DNA of 64,000 nucleotides from Sthenelais limicola (taxonomy: Eukaryota; Annelida; Polychaeta; Phyllodocida; Sigalionidae): positions 11,543,146 through 11,607,145 of the forward strand of contig OW804099.1 of NCBI GenBank assembly GCA_942159475.1. The letters run 5' to 3'. Each line of letters starts with the position of its first letter. The stretch's first letter is position 1. Both the position numbers and the translations under genes were made by a program. Below the pieces are notes generated by a model, which was given only the letters and a program-made list of their open reading frames with translations, was not told the DNA's origin and made no database searches. Positions 8,366 to 21,100 of the stretch are shown here, piece by piece.

Positions 8366-9313
8366 GATATGCTGAGCCCATAGAAATAACATAGGCTCTA
8401 AATATTGTTTAGCTGGTCAGTAACTGATGTGATATTGCCTACGGGCAATACACAGTTGACCTAGTTTCTAGTGTTTTGATTGCATAAAATCATTTTTTCT
8501 GGGTCATGTTAAAAGTAGTTCCGACACAAAGAAGAATTCTGCTAGAATCTGTGCATAATATGCTTTGGGTTACATCCAGGAGACAGTAATATCCCTAAAA
8601 TGACCTATGATGAATCCAGTCAGAGTTAAAACATCCATATTTCCTTCGAGAGATTCATTCATTCACTTGGGTAGGTGGCCGCCATGTTGCTTCAGAACCG
8701 TCACATGTTTTGCCATTCAAATCGACAATCCAAGGTATTTTTTAGTCTTCTACAGTGAAATCTTCCCATAGTAGAATATACATGTTTTATTCTTGGTCGT
8801 TGATGAAGATTAATTGAATGACAAGCGATGTAAAGGATGTAAAAAGCCAATTCCCCTTCGGTATGCGCAAAGAACGCCAACTCTTGGTACACTGTGTGCA
8901 TGCGTGATTTCTGCTCTTCCAGACCTTCTTGGAGGCTACAGGAGTACTTATTTAATTATTTATTCCTCAAAATCGCTGTAGTTAATGTTAATTTAACATT
9001 ATCTAAGTGTCTTGGTTGAAATAGAAATAGAAAAAACATCGAATTCATGGTTTCGTGATGATCTATGTTATGCGCAGAGTTGTCAGGCCATTTCACGTCA
9101 GTTAGAACATCGGCGTATGAATACATAACCTTGAGGTGAGGCCTTCTTTGAGGCTATCCCTTGGATTGAAGCGAATCAAGTGGAAAAATATGAAGGTATT
9201 GCGTTTATAATAAATATTTTTTCGTTCAAATGGCCGTAATTCAGCATTATTTAACATTTTGAAGTCTGTAGGGTGAAATAAACACAGAACAACCCTTGAA
9301 TTCTCGGCGTCAA
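8366..9313. other. Non-coding segment with two diverged related halves
   Basis: No gene is supported. Around 8915-9045 and 9130-9310 the same succession recurs in diverged form: CTTCTTgGAGGCTA, AATCGCTGTA or AATGGCCGTAAT, TTTAACATT, GAAATA, then GAATTC. This suggests an old tandem duplication inside an unidentified repeat lying between the two minisatellite arrays. Confidence 0.4.
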
Positions 9314-9373
9314 GAATATTCACCCATGACGGTCACAGGGCTACTGCCCCTTGACCGTCATCGGTGAATATTC
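9314..9373. repeat. Hairpin: 22-bp inverted repeat with one mismatch
   Basis: GAATATTCACCCATGACGGT pairs with ACCGTCATCGGTGAATATTC across a 16-bp GC-rich loop. Flanking GAATTC sites sit on both sides. It marks the edge of the non-coding segment against minisatellite array 2. Confidence 0.8.
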
Positions 9374-9404
9374 ACTCCCGCTTCGAATTCCGGGTAGTTC
9401 TGTC

Positions 9405-9983
9405 TATACATGTGATATTTACATACATGTGATATTCAAATACATGAGATTCAATTCAATTCAAATATTCTTTTATTGTCTGATTGGTACAGAAATATGT
9501 GGTAGGCCAATTCTGGCGTGCCAGCTCTTCCTATGGATGCCACGCATCACATACATGTGATATTTACATACATGTGATATTTACATACATGTGATATCCA
9601 TGTACATGTGATATGTATATACATGTGATATTTACATACATGTGATATGTATATACATGTGATATTCACATACATGTGATATCCATGTACATGTGGTATC
9701 CATGTACATGTGGTATCCATGTACATGTGGTATCCATGTACATGCGATATTTACATACATGTGATATTCACATACATGTGATATTTACATACATGTGATA
9801 TTTACATACATGTGATATGTATATACATGTGATATTCACATACATGTGATATCCATGTACATGTGGTATCCATGTACATGTGGTATCCATGTACATGTGG
9901 TATCCATGTACATGCGATATTTACATACATGTGATATTCACATACATGTGATATTCACATACATGTGATATCCATGTACATGG
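9405..9983 (+). repeat. 17-bp minisatellite, array 2, with a small insertion
   Basis: This is the same ACATACATGTGATATT unit as array 1, with internal blocks of a CCATGTACATGTGGTAT variant repeated in two near-identical runs (about 9680-9735 and 9855-9915). At about 9446-9549 it is interrupted by sequence reading ATTCAATTCAATTCAAATA then TTCTTTTATTG. On the minus strand this looks like a LINE/SINE 3' end with a (TTGAA)n tail. Confidence 0.85.
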
Positions 9984-10395
9984 AACATCTTGGCCCCGGA
10001 GAACCAAAACATTAAGACGATTAAGGAATTTAAAACTTTCCTTTACCAGGGATATACCCTAGATTAAGGCATACAATAATAATAATTTAAATGTTGTGTA
10101 CATAGTATTTTAACCCATAATTGATGGGTCGGAGATGTACTAGAGTAAAATTATAATTAATAATTATAAGACAATAAGAGTAACAAAATATGTAATTTTC
10201 AGTCAGTTATATCTGACACAATGTTTATCATGGGTGACTTTACAGGTGAATTAAATGGTTAAACTAACACCAGAAATATTAAAAATGGGTTCCGATTAGA
10301 TTACCAAAATCTTTGTATAAAATGTAAAAAGCAACTTCAACAAATAGATTTAAATCTTAGTGTTTAATATCACACAATAAATGTGTTGTTTTTTT

Positions 10396-10617
10396 AAGCA
10401 AATGTACAGTTGGCAGCTCTACACCAATTGGAAATTCGGCTAGATTAGGCTGAACAATGGTGAAAACTGGGTATATCAAAGTATGTGGTATCACATTGAT
10501 TTAGAGTAGCAATTCTGTTAAGTGAAACTGCATTTTGAAGCTCATTTTTTGTCTTGAATTTTGGTTATTTGAGAGAATTGGTGAAGGTGAATTGTACACT
10601 TTCTGAAGATCTGACCC
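10396..10617. mobile_element. MITE copy B, diverged relative of 4961-5213
   Basis: It shares the AATGTAC...TTGGCAGCT left segment, internal blocks (GTAGCAAT, AACTG, TTTTGAA) and the right end TGTACACTTTCTGAAGATCTGACC with copy A. The left terminal repeat has decayed. Confidence 0.6.
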
Positions 10618-10859
10618 AAATGCTGTAGATACTAGAGTGGAAAGGGGTAAATTCTGTCTTGTTCACTCTCTTTTACACTATAATATGTATCACTTTACCC
10701 TCCTGTTGCTTGAGCATGCGCTCTGTGTATGTAACCTTTGGGTTTGTTGGGTTTGGGTTGAATTATTGTATTTGAAAGGATTTTGTTTTGTAAATTGAAG
10801 AATAGATATAGATTAATTAGGGATTATACCACTCTGGTTATGGCATGAGAATGGTGTAC

Positions 10860-10898
10860 GATCCCATATACCCACGAGGCCGCAGGGTATATGGGATC
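10860..10898. repeat. Perfect 14-bp inverted repeat with CG-rich loop
   Basis: GATCCCATATACCC and GGGTATATGGGATC flank an 11-bp loop ACGAGGCCGCA. The loop resembles the centres of the palindromes at 41687-41774 and 41962-42073. Confidence 0.85.
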
Positions 10899-12654
10899 TT
10901 GCACCATTTGAATGGGTCAGATCCCATACAAATAGAGAACATTACAAAACCATTACATTACACAAAACAACAAGCTATTATTTTACTAACCTTTCTGTTG
11001 TACGCACCATAATTTATATTATATTAAGAACTGGGCATGTGTGGAACTCACATGCAGTTCCAAACACAACCACTTGTAGGTGGCAGGAAGTTCTCACTGA
11101 GTCAAGTGTGACAGGTTTGAGTGGTTGCATTCGGGAAGCCAATGTTGTCTCATTGAATTAAATGTGGTAGGCTTGACACCATGGTATATGGGCTCATATT
11201 GCACTGAAAATATCAACCAAATCATACCTGATGACCAAATCAGACCTGATGACACCATAGTATATGGCCTCATATTGCATTCGAAATAAACCCAAAATCT
11301 GACCCAGAATGGACTAAGTGATGTAATAATATAGCTGGTGGATGTATCATGTATATAGCTTTTTAACAGGCAACACCAGAGACCATCCTTGAAGGACAGA
11401 GTGCTTTCTTGTTTAATGCATTTAAATATGATATCAGCCTGAATTAAATAAAAAGACATTAATAATTCATATGACTAAATACCAGGAAAAAGGTCATGGC
11501 TGTGTGAGGAACAGTGCCTTCTTATTCCTCTAAATAGGAATATTAGTTTCGTTAAAAATGTGTGACTGTTTTATACAACTCTCTTTGTCTGTATATAATG
11601 TATTATATGTGTAATATCATTTTAATCAAAACAACTTTTTCAAAGAGCATGAGGACCAATTATTTTGTGATCAATTTTATCATTGAATTATTGAATAAAA
11701 ACATTAAATGTATAATAAGCTACTCATTCTCATAGTTCTTCCTGACATATTTACTGAACCATTCATTAACTGACTCAAGTGAAAAGCCCCATGGGATGAC
11801 TCTTTCACCCAGCATAGATGAATAAATAATAATAACAAAATCAATATTTAATAAAATTATGTCCCTTTTGAATCATTCACACTTACATTTATTCATATTC
11901 TTGTTATTTTCCAGAATTTACAAGAGAATATCTGTGTAATAAGATACATTTTTACATTTGTCTCTCTCTATCATATACCCCACATCAACCTATGAAATAC
12001 TGCATAATATGCCCTTTTTGTAAATTTTCATCAAATCAGTTTATTACCTCAGTACAGCAGGAATAATGCTTGTAATAAGTGACAGTCATTATTCCACATT
12101 CTGTACACACAACTTGTGTTGTTATAAGGACACAAAATGAACCGTTCATTACACATTTTAACTTTTATGTGTTATACATGGTCATGCCATTTTGATATAT
12201 TGATTTCATAGAGAAATAATGAGTAATGTATGGTACATAGGTCACTGTCAAATCTCACCTTTACACAAACATGTTGACCTATTCTGCCATGAGAAAATAT
12301 ATATACATACACTTTATAGAAGAACTGGAAACATTATCAGCACACTACTGCCCCTGTGTGGAAGATTTGAACACTATCTTTCACATTGTATCACATCTCA
12401 TTCAACCAACCGGAAGTAGATCGACGATGACTGTAACCGATATTGATGTATAGAGAGTTGTGCCACCTAGTGGCAACTATGGGATTTACATCTCTGAGGG
12501 CTGTACTTGTACATGTGCAGTTATTAATGTAGGATTTGTGTAGCCACCATCTTGTCAGATATAAATTGGAGACTTGTATAGCCGCCATCTTGTCAGAGAC
12601 AAATTAGAGACTTGCATGGCCACTATCTTTTCTCTTGATGCTCATGGAACATTT

Positions 12655-13110
12655 GGCTTTGTATGTCCACCATCTTGTATCTTTATTCACAAAGAATTAT
12701 GGGAGGTGTATATCAGAGTGAGGCTCAATAGGGGACTTGTATGTCCACCATCTTGTATCTTGATTCACATGGAATTATGGGAGTTGTATATCAGAGCAAA
12801 GCTCAATAGGGGACTTGTATGTCCACCATCTTGTATCTTGATTCACATGGAATTATGGGAGTTGTATATCAGAGTAAAGCTCAATAGGGGACTTGCATGT
12901 CCACCATCTTGTATCTTGATTCACATGGAATTATGGGAGTTGTATATCAGAGTAAAGCTCAATAGGGGACTTGTATGTCCACCATCTTGTATCTTGATTC
13001 ACATGGAATTATGGGAGGTGTATATCAGAGTAAGGCTCAATAGAGGACTTGCATGTCTGCCATCTTGTATCTTGGTTCACAGGGTACTCAATAGGGGACT
13101 TGTATTGATA
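12655..13110 (+). repeat. 78-bp minisatellite
   Basis: There are about five to six units beginning TGTCCACCATCTTGTATCTT and ending CTCAATAGGGGACTTG. The unit is a multiple of three, so one frame stays open for 183 codons. I regard that ORF as a by-product, because weaker unit fragments continue outside it (12545-12620, 13340-13410) with stops. Confidence 0.9.
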
Positions 13111-13267
13111 AGTCCTCGTGTCTAGCTTATCAGTTAACTATGATGAATACACATCAATGATAATGGAGGTTATGAAGAATGTAATGAGTAAGGTACAGAG
13201 AGACTGAAGAAACAAGTCCACACAGTAGCTATACCGTACTCAATATGATTTTATTTCTCCTACACAG

Positions 13268-13344
13268 GTCTGGAGAGGCAGCACTCTGCTGAGGGTACCT
13301 GTGGCTCCCCCTACTTCCAGAAGCATGCTAGCGGGCTGACATGA
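13268..13344 (+). CDS. Possible small terminal coding exon
   Basis: A strong acceptor (TTTATTTCTCCTACACAG, ending 13267) is followed by a short open frame rich in Cys, His, Ser and Gly that ends at TGA 13342-13344. Base composition is less AT-rich than its surroundings. No upstream exon is identified and the peptide (about 24 residues) is too short to recognise. It could equally be chance. Confidence 0.25.
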
Positions 13345-13555
13345 CAGTATGTCTGCCATCTTATAGCTTGGTTCACAGGGAATTATAGTTGTATGTCAAA
13401 GTAAGGCTCAATAGGGGAATTCTATGCTAATTTGTCAGTGTGAGAAAAATTAATGTCAACTTTCTCTACCACATAATAATTATATGATTGATGGGATATG
13501 TATAAAATATACCTGAATGAAGAGAAGATGTCTCCACACATGAGGGGAGTGAAAT

Positions 13556-13626
13556 GGGTCAGTGACTAATGGGGTCAGTGACTAATGGGGTCAGTGACTA
13601 ATGGGGTCAGTGAATAATGGGGTCAG
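13556..13626 (+). repeat. 16-bp tandem repeat (GGGTCAGTGACTAATG)n
   Basis: Five adjacent units, the last with a GAATA variant. Similar CAGTGG/CAGTGA words occur in the dispersed repeat family copies at 16.7-17.0 kb and 33.3 kb. Confidence 0.85.
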
Positions 13627-13629
13627 TGA

Positions 13630-14000
13630 ATAGATGGAATATACACAGACTTTAAAAACCTCTGCCTCAAGGGCTGTGGTGCATGTACAATTGGTTTGGA
13701 GAAAATTACATTCATCATCAATAGAAGATCTATGCATACACTGCATTATGTGTCAACATTTTTCATATATAAATGCAGGTTCTTGATGTAATACAAAATA
13801 GCAAAAATAATGCCAAACTGCAGTTTTTTTAGCAAATCTTGTGATACTTAATCTATGTAACATGTTGTACACTTTCACCCGGCTGCATCCAGCAGAGAAC
13901 CACGTTGGTGTCTTTATGAAGTCTAACATATTGGCTGGACTCCACGTGTTTATTTTACTCCTTCTTTACTCCTAAAGACTCAGTAAACCCTCAAATATTA
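13630..14000 (+). repeat. Dispersed repeat family, copy 1 (diverged)
   Basis: It shares the order: tacaattggtttg...gaaaa, aTTGATGcAaTACAaAATA, AAGTCTAAcAT, actcct...GACTCAg with 17120-17450 and 33415-33780. No coding sequence is visible. 14000-14550 beyond it holds nothing recognisable. Confidence 0.55.
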
Positions 14001-14564
14001 TGAGAAAATCAACTTTTTTGCTATTATCTAAATGTAACCTCCCCAGTTTTGGTTAATAAAACCTAACATTTTGTGAGTTTTACCCATTTAAAGGAGGGGA
14101 AATGTAGTTCCAGAGTTTAACACTCCATTCAAGGTGCCACTGTTTAATTACGTCACAAGGTAGCAAAATCTTGAAATGAACATGCAATGTACGTAATATA
14201 CTAGTCGGGAGAGGTGATACTTTGTGACATCACACAGGACCCTCAGTGCCATCTTGTGCTAAACTAAGCTTTTGCAGTTGGCACAGGTGCCGGTCTGTGA
14301 ATGACTAGAAGTTAGACATGAATAGAGGTAAAAGAAATGGGACTTGGGTGTTGTACTTGTGGCTCCATAAAGTTTGTTGTCCTAAAAGTGACCATGAACC
14401 CGTTTACTGACCCTTTAAAGACTGGCCATACACCACTCATTTGTACTATTGATTGAGTTTGGAGAACAGTTTGCAGTATGATAAGCATTAATTCATTTTG
14501 TGACCCTCGTAAACTCTTGTCAGGTGGTGCCATGAGGGGTCCTTTCCTCCACACACCTTCCCTC

Positions 14565-15180
14565 TCTCTCTCTCTGACTCACTCTCTCCCCATCCCTCTC
14601 CCTCTCTATCCCTCTCCCCCTCTTTCTCCATTGCTCTACCTCTCTCTATCCATTGCTCACCCTCTCTCTTCCTCTCTCCCTCCCTCTCTCTCCCTCTCTC
14701 TCCCTCACTCTCCCTCTCTCTCCCTCTCTCTCCCTCACTCTCCCTCTCTCTCCTTCTCTCTTCCTCTCTCCCTCCCTCTCTCCCCCTCTCTCTCCCTCAC
14801 TCTCCCTCTCTCTCCCTCTCTCTCCCTCTCTCTCCCTCTCTCTCCCTCTCTCTCCCTCTCTCTCTCCCTCTCTCTCCATCCATCTCTCCCACTCTCCCTC
14901 TCTCTCCCTCTCTCTCTCCCTCTCTCTCCCTCTCTCTCCCTCTCTCTCCCTCTCTCTCCCTCTCTCTCCCTCTCTCTCCCTCTCTCTCCCTCTCTCTCCC
15001 TCTCTCTCCCTCTCTCTCCCTCTCTCTCCCTCTCTCTCCCTCTCTCTCCCTCTCTCTCCCTCTCTCTCCCTCTCTCTCCCTCTCTCTCCCTCTCTCTCCC
15101 TCTCTCTCCCTCTCTCTCCCTCTCTCTCCCTCTCTCTCCCTCTCTACCCTTCTCTCCACTCTCCCTCCCTCCCTCTCACT
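14565..15180 (+). repeat. CT-rich simple repeat (CCCTCTCT)n
   Basis: About 600 bp of nearly perfect CCCTCTCT repeats, purest at 14900-15145. Open frames through it on both strands are low-complexity artefacts. Confidence 0.95.
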
Positions 15181-15449
15181 TCTAATTCTTTTTCTTCTCT
15201 CCCTCTCTTCCTGCCCTCCCTATCTCCCACAGTATATTAAGTATGTCAGGAGAGCTTCATGCCCCCTTCACATGACCTGAGTATGATACTATGATATAAA
15301 TCTCCCCGTGTGGACAAGGAGTGCCACCACTGGGCTTTCCCTGGCTGGAATGTAGAGACGATCGTGCGTCATGCGGCTCCTCGTGTATGACATTCATCCC
15401 TCAGTGGTTGTACCTGTAGCTACCTGTAGCTGCCCCATATATGCTCCAT

Positions 15450-15845
15450 GTCTCTCTTCTGTCACCCCTGTCTCTCTTCTGTCTCACTTCTGTCGCTCCC
15501 CTCTCTCTCCTCTGTCTCTCCTCTGCCTCTCCTCTGTCTCTCCTGTCTTTCTCCTGTCTCTCCTCTATCCCTCCTCTGTCTTTCCTCTGTCTCATGTCTG
15601 CCTCTCCTCTGTCTCTCCTGTCTCTCTCCTGTCTCTCCTCTGTCTCTCCTCTGTCTCTCCTCTGTGTCTCCTCTGTCTCTCCTCTGTCTCTCCTCTGTTT
15701 CTCCTCTGCCTCTCCTCTGTCTCTCCTCTGCCTCTCCTCTGTCTCTTCCCTGTCTCTCCTCTGTCTCTCCTCTGTCTCTCCTCTGTCTCTCCTCTGTCTC
15801 TCCTTTGTCTCTCCTCTGCCTCTCCTGTCTCTCTCCTGTCTCAAT
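15450..15845 (+). repeat. CT-rich minisatellite (TCTCCTCTGTC)n
   Basis: About 390 bp of 10-11-bp units (CTCTCCTCTGT and variants CTCTCCTGTCT, CTCTCCTCTGC). It is separate from the previous array, with 270 bp of non-repetitive DNA between (15181-15450). Frames are artefacts. Confidence 0.95.
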
Positions 15846-16660
15846 TCAATGATTGATATACCAAGGAGTGAGGATATTTTTTTACCACTTCTAGTCTCTT
15901 TGAAATAATTCAACATTCTTTGAGATTACAGATTTGTGTGATTTGCAACAATTACAATTTAGATGTTTCAAGCCAATATTTTAAGTCAAGTCAAAACCAT
16001 CTCAAGGTGTACATTCATAAATTAAACCTTTTTGGCTCTAGTTTCTATTGCACCTGTATGTTTATATTAATTCATATTCTATCCAGTGACCACCTGGACA
16101 TCTTCCAGTCCAGGTGGAAAATGACTGAGTGTTCAGTTCGGTGGCTGGAAGGAGACTGACCATGGTCAGTAAGGGGAGACACAACTAGCCCATGCGGTGA
16201 CGCCGACTGTTGTCTAAATATACAAGCATATGTATTATATACAGAACATATACTGTGACCCAAGAATTCCTCAGTTTATATTTCAGAAAATTTACATAGA
16301 TATAATCACCCTTTGTGTCCTTTGTTTTAAATTCCCGAGGTGAGATGGGGTGGGTAGGGTTTGGCATGCAGGAGTGGTCTCAGCACACAATAATAGGATA
16401 TATATGTGGGATATGGGGATATAAATGATCCCCCCTCCCCCTTCTCCTCCTCCCCCTTCCCCCTCCCCCTCCCCCTACTAGGCCTAATTTCCTGGTAACT
16501 ACAATAGGTGGCTCCCTGTCTGCACCCCTCAACAATAAGACCCCCCTCCCCTCCACCTTGCAGCAATTGTAAAACACCCCCACCCCCTCTCCCCCCCCCG
16601 CCCCCTCTACCCTGCATCAATTGTAAAACACCAGGTAAGTACACCAATCCTGTATCATTC
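15846..16660. other. Non-coding segment with a pyrimidine-rich tract
   Basis: No supported gene. 16425-16620 is C-rich with two repeated phrases (CAATTGTAAAACACC occurs twice, about 62 bp apart). 16090-16135 contains a short inverted repeat around CCACCTGGACATCTTCCAGTCCAGGTGG. Confidence 0.5.
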
Positions 16661-16679
16661 ATCATATGTATAACAATCT

Positions 16680-17450
16680 ACCTGTACAAGGAGGGAACGT
16701 CTCCACACAGGGTGAATAGGTCAGTGGATAAGTGGATCAGTTGCTATAATATAAAAACCCTCCCTCCACCTATACTCTCCTCACTCCTCTACACCCCTGA
16801 CTGTAGTTGATCAATTGGTGAGATCCAGGTCTATGGTAACGGTTCAGTACTCCTACTGAAACGGCAGCAATCTTCAAATACAAGCAAAGAATGAACTACA
16901 ACATGGTCTAGTACAGATCTATGAGTGATGGGACATGTATAAAAAATCTACCTGTACGAGGAGGGAACTCCACACAGGGTGAAATGGGTCAGTGGATATG
17001 TGGATCAGTTGCTATACTGAATAAAACCTTTCCACTCCTCACTCCTCTACACCCCCTGACTGTAGTTGATCAATTGGTGAGATCCAGGTCTATGGTAACG
17101 GTTCAGTTGTGCAGTACATGTTACTAAAGTACAAGTACAATTAGTTTGTAGAAAAATATATTCACAATGAATAACATCTACATGAACAAACACAAATATA
17201 GATGAACATTTATCATACATATATTCAAGTACTGTCACTTGATGCAATACAAAATATCAAAGATAATGCCTCAGAGTTTATTCAAGTCTTGTGAAACTAT
17301 AATATTGAGCTATTGTACATGTTTCACTGGCCTCACCCATAGAGTCACGATTGTGTCTTCATGAAGTCTAATATCCGGGATGGTGCTGGGATTTCTCTCA
17401 CTCCTTAATGACTCAGATATTAACTTAAAGTATTGTACATGGAAACTTCC
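16680..17450 (+). repeat. Dispersed repeat family, copy 2, with internal tandem duplication
   Basis: Two copies of a roughly 160-bp block lie about 260 bp apart (16681-16850 and 16945-17110), both ending GATCAATTGGTGAGATCCAG then GGTAACGGTTCAGT. The 3' part (17328-17450) is over 90% identical by eye to 33645-33775, including CCCATAGAGTCACGATTGTG and TATCCGGGATGGTGCTGGGA. Confidence 0.8.
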
Positions 17451-18154
17451 CCTTCTTGTATTGGCTTAGGGACTTTTCCCCCTTTTTTTTTTTTTTTTTT
17501 TATTCATTTAGGGCAAAGAAATATTACTGTTACATCAATACTGAAAAAAAACGTCATATCCACCATGGATATGTTTCAGACGGTGCCACATTTAAAAAAC
17601 GAGATCAATATAATTCAGCCTAATAAAATACAAGAACCCTAATGTTTTTCTCAACAGTATAAAGGTATGACAGAATTAATACTCCAAGTGCAGAGTTTTG
17701 ACAAGAGCTTATTCAGACTAAACCGCACTCATCCCATTTGTAAATAGTCTAACAGTAAATTCAGTCTACATACATTATACATAATCAAAGTCAGTTATAT
17801 TTGACAGAGAAAATTATCACAAAAAATAAAAATCAGACAAAGAATCATCTTACAATGTTACAATAGGGAATAATAAAGGTATCACAAATTAATACTCCAG
17901 GCCAGAGTTTTGACTTAACATTTGAATGTTTGGGAAAGGAAAGAAATATATGTATAAAATTGGCTGAAGGAGATCATAACGTCACATATTCCAAGCACGT
18001 GAAGCAATTACAGTGAGTGACCTTAGTAAATGAACAACATGGCACACATGAAAACAGTACATTGTAAAGAATTGCATTCTTTGGGTTGATCACTTGACCC
18101 ACACTGAACTTGGCTGGATCATGCATGCCATGCATGAACCTTGTTGGGAGGGAA
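17451..18154. other. AT-rich DNA before the satellite
   Basis: No gene. It has an 18-base T run at about 17484. The phrase AAAGGTATgACAgAATTAATACTCCA...CAGAGTTTTGAC occurs twice (17660 and 17875), a small diverged direct duplication. Confidence 0.5.
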
Positions 18155-21100
18155 GGGACATGCTTATCTAGCACTGACCACTCCACCCAGCCATACTTAT
18201 TAAGTCTCCCTGCTCTAATGTAATCAGTGGGTAGGGGGGGGGACATGGTTATCTAGCACTGACCACTCCACCCAGCCATACTAATTAAGTCTCAATGCTC
18301 TAATGTAATCAGTGGGTGGGGGGGGGGGGACATGCTTATCTAGCACTGACCACTCCACCCAGCCATACTAATTAAGTCTCCCTGCTCTAATGTAATCAGT
18401 GGGTAGAGGGAGGGACATGCTTATCTAGTACTGACCACTCCACCCAGCCATACTAATTAAGTCTCCCTGCTCTAATGTAATCAGTGGGTAGGGGGGGGAC
18501 ATGCTTATCTAGCACTGACCACTCCACCCAGCCATACTAATTAAGTCTCACTGCTCTAATGTAATCAATGGGTAGGAGGACATGGTTATCTAGTACTGAC
18601 CACTCCACCCAGCCATACTAATTAAGTCTCCCTGCTCTAATGTAATCAATGGGTAGGGGGGGGGACATGCTTATCTAGCACTGACCACTCCACCCAGCCA
18701 TACTAATTAAGTCTCACTGCTCTAATGTAATCAGTGGGTAGGGGGGGGGACATGCTTATCTAGCACTGACCACTCCACCCAGCCATACTAATTAAGTCTC
18801 CCTGCTCTAATGTAATCAGTGGGTAGGAGGACATGCTTATCTAGCACTGACCACTCCACCCAGCCATACTAATTAAGTCTCACTGCTCTAATGTAATCAG
18901 TGGGTAGGGGGGGACATGCTTATCTAGCACTGACCACTCCACCCAGCCATACTAATTAAGTCTCCCTGCTCTAATGTAATCAGTGGGTAGGGGGACATGC
19001 TTATCTAGCACTGACCACTCCACCCAGCCATACTAATTAAGTCTCCCTGCTCTAATGTAATCAGTGGGTAGGGGGAGGGACATGCTTATCTAGCACTGAC
19101 CACTCCACCCAGCCATACTAATTAAGTCTCCCTGCTCTAATGTAATCAGTGGGTAGGGGGGGGACATGCTTATCTAGCACTGACCACTCCACCCAGCCAT
19201 ACTAATTAAGTCTCACTGCTCTAATGTAATCAATGGGTAGGAGGACATGGTTATCTAGTACTGACCACTCCACCCAGCCATACTAATTAAGTCTCCCTGC
19301 TCTAATGTAATCAATGGGTAGGGGGGGGGGACATGCTTATCTAGCACTGACCACTCCACCCAGCCATACTAATTAAGTCTCACTGCTCTAATGTAATCAG
19401 TGGGTAGGGGGGGGGACATGCTTATCTAGCACTGACCACTCCACCCAGCCATACTAATTAAGTCTCCCTGCTCTAATGTAATCAGTGGGTAGGAGGACAT
19501 GCTTATCTAGCACTGACCACTCCACCCAGCCATACTAATTAAGTCTCACTGCTCTAATGTAATCAGTGGGTAGGGGGGGACATGCTTATCTAGCACTGAC
19601 CACTCCACCCAGCCATACTAATTAAGTCTCCCTGCTCTAATGTAATCAGTGGGTAGGGGGACATGCTTATCTAGCACTGACCACTCCACCCAGCCATACT
19701 AATTAAGTCTCCCTGCTCTAATGTAATCAGTGGGTAGGGGGAGGGACATGCTTATCTAGCACTGACCACTCCACCCAGCCATACTAATTAAGTCTCCCTG
19801 CTCTAATGTAATCAGTGGGTAGGGGGACATGCTTATCTAGCACTGACCACTCCACCCAGCCATACTAATTAAGTCTCATTGCTCTAATGTAATCAGTGGG
19901 TAGGGGGACATGCTTATCTAGCACTGACCACTCCACCCAGCCATACTAATTATGTCTCCCTGCTCTAATGTAATCAGTGGGTAGGGAGGGGAGACATGCT
20001 TATCTAGCACTGACCACTCCACCCAGCCATACTAATTAAGTCTCACTGCTCTAATGTAATCAGTGGGTAGGGGGACATGGTTATCTAGCACTGACCACTC
20101 CACCCAGCCATACTAATTATGTCTCACTGCTCTAATGTAATCAGTGGGTAGGAGGACATGCTTATCTAGCACTGACCACTCCACCCAGCCATACTAATTA
20201 TGTCTCCCTGCTCTAATGTAATCAGTGGGTGGGGGGGGGGGGGGGGGGGACATGCTTATCTAGCACTGACCACTCCACCCAGCCATACTAATTAAGTCTC
20301 CCTGCTCTAATGTAATCAGTGGGTAGGGGGACATGCTTATCTAGCACTGACCACTCCACCCAGCCATACTAATTAAGTCTCCCTGCTCTAATGTAATCAG
20401 TGGGTAGGGGGAGGGGACATGCTTATCTAGCACTGACCACTCCACCCAGCCATACTAATTAAGTCTCCCTGCTCTAATGTAATCAGTGGGTAGGGGGACA
20501 TGCTTATCTAGCACTGACCACTCCACCCAGCCATACTAATTAAGTCTCCCTGCTCTAATGTAATCAGTGGGTAGGGGGGGGGGACATGCTTATCTAGCAC
20601 TGACCACTCCACCCAGCCATACTAATTAAGTCTCACTGCTCTAATGTAATCAGTGGGGGGGGGGGGGACATGCTTATCTAGCACTGACCACTCCACCCAG
20701 CCATACTAATTAAGTCTCACTGCTCTAATGTAATCAGTGGGTAGGGAGAGGGACATGCTTATCTAGCACTGACCACTCCACCCAGCCATACTAATTAAGT
20801 CTCACTGCTCTAATGTAATCAGTGGGTGGGGGGGGGGACATGCTTATCTAGCACTGACCACTCCACCCATCCATACTAATTATGTCTCCCTGCTCTAATG
20901 TAATCAGTGGGTAGGGGGACATGCTTATCTAGCACTGACCACTCCACCCAGCCATACTAATTAAGTCTCATTGCTCTAATGTAATCAGTGGGTGGGTAGG
21001 GGGACATGCTTATCTAGCACTGACCACTCCACCCAGCCATACTAATTAAGTCTCCCTGCTCTAATGTAATCAGTGGGTAGGGGGGGGGACATGCTTATCT

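Larger units (their letters stand above)
9984..12540. other. AT-rich intergenic or intronic region
   Basis: No coding sequence is supported on either strand. It contains MITE copy B (10396-10617), a hairpin (10860-10898) and a short internal duplication near 11180-11280 (CACCATgGTATATGG...CTCATATTGCA occurring twice). Confidence 0.5.

Noticed and set aside
12574..13125. 183-codon ORF with repeated CPPSCILIHMELWELYIRVK
   Set aside because: The 78-bp minisatellite is a multiple of three. Flanking partial units have stops, there are no splice signals, and substitutions show no codon bias.
14478..15240. Long Ser/Leu/Pro and Glu/Arg/Gly-rich ORFs on both strands
   Set aside because: They are frames through the (CCCTCTCT)n simple repeat, whose period leaves several frames open at once.
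15371..15916. Long ORFs of Leu-Ser-Ser-Val and Arg-Asp-Arg-Gly repeats
   Set aside because: Artefacts of the CT-rich 10-11-bp minisatellite; open in several frames on both strands.
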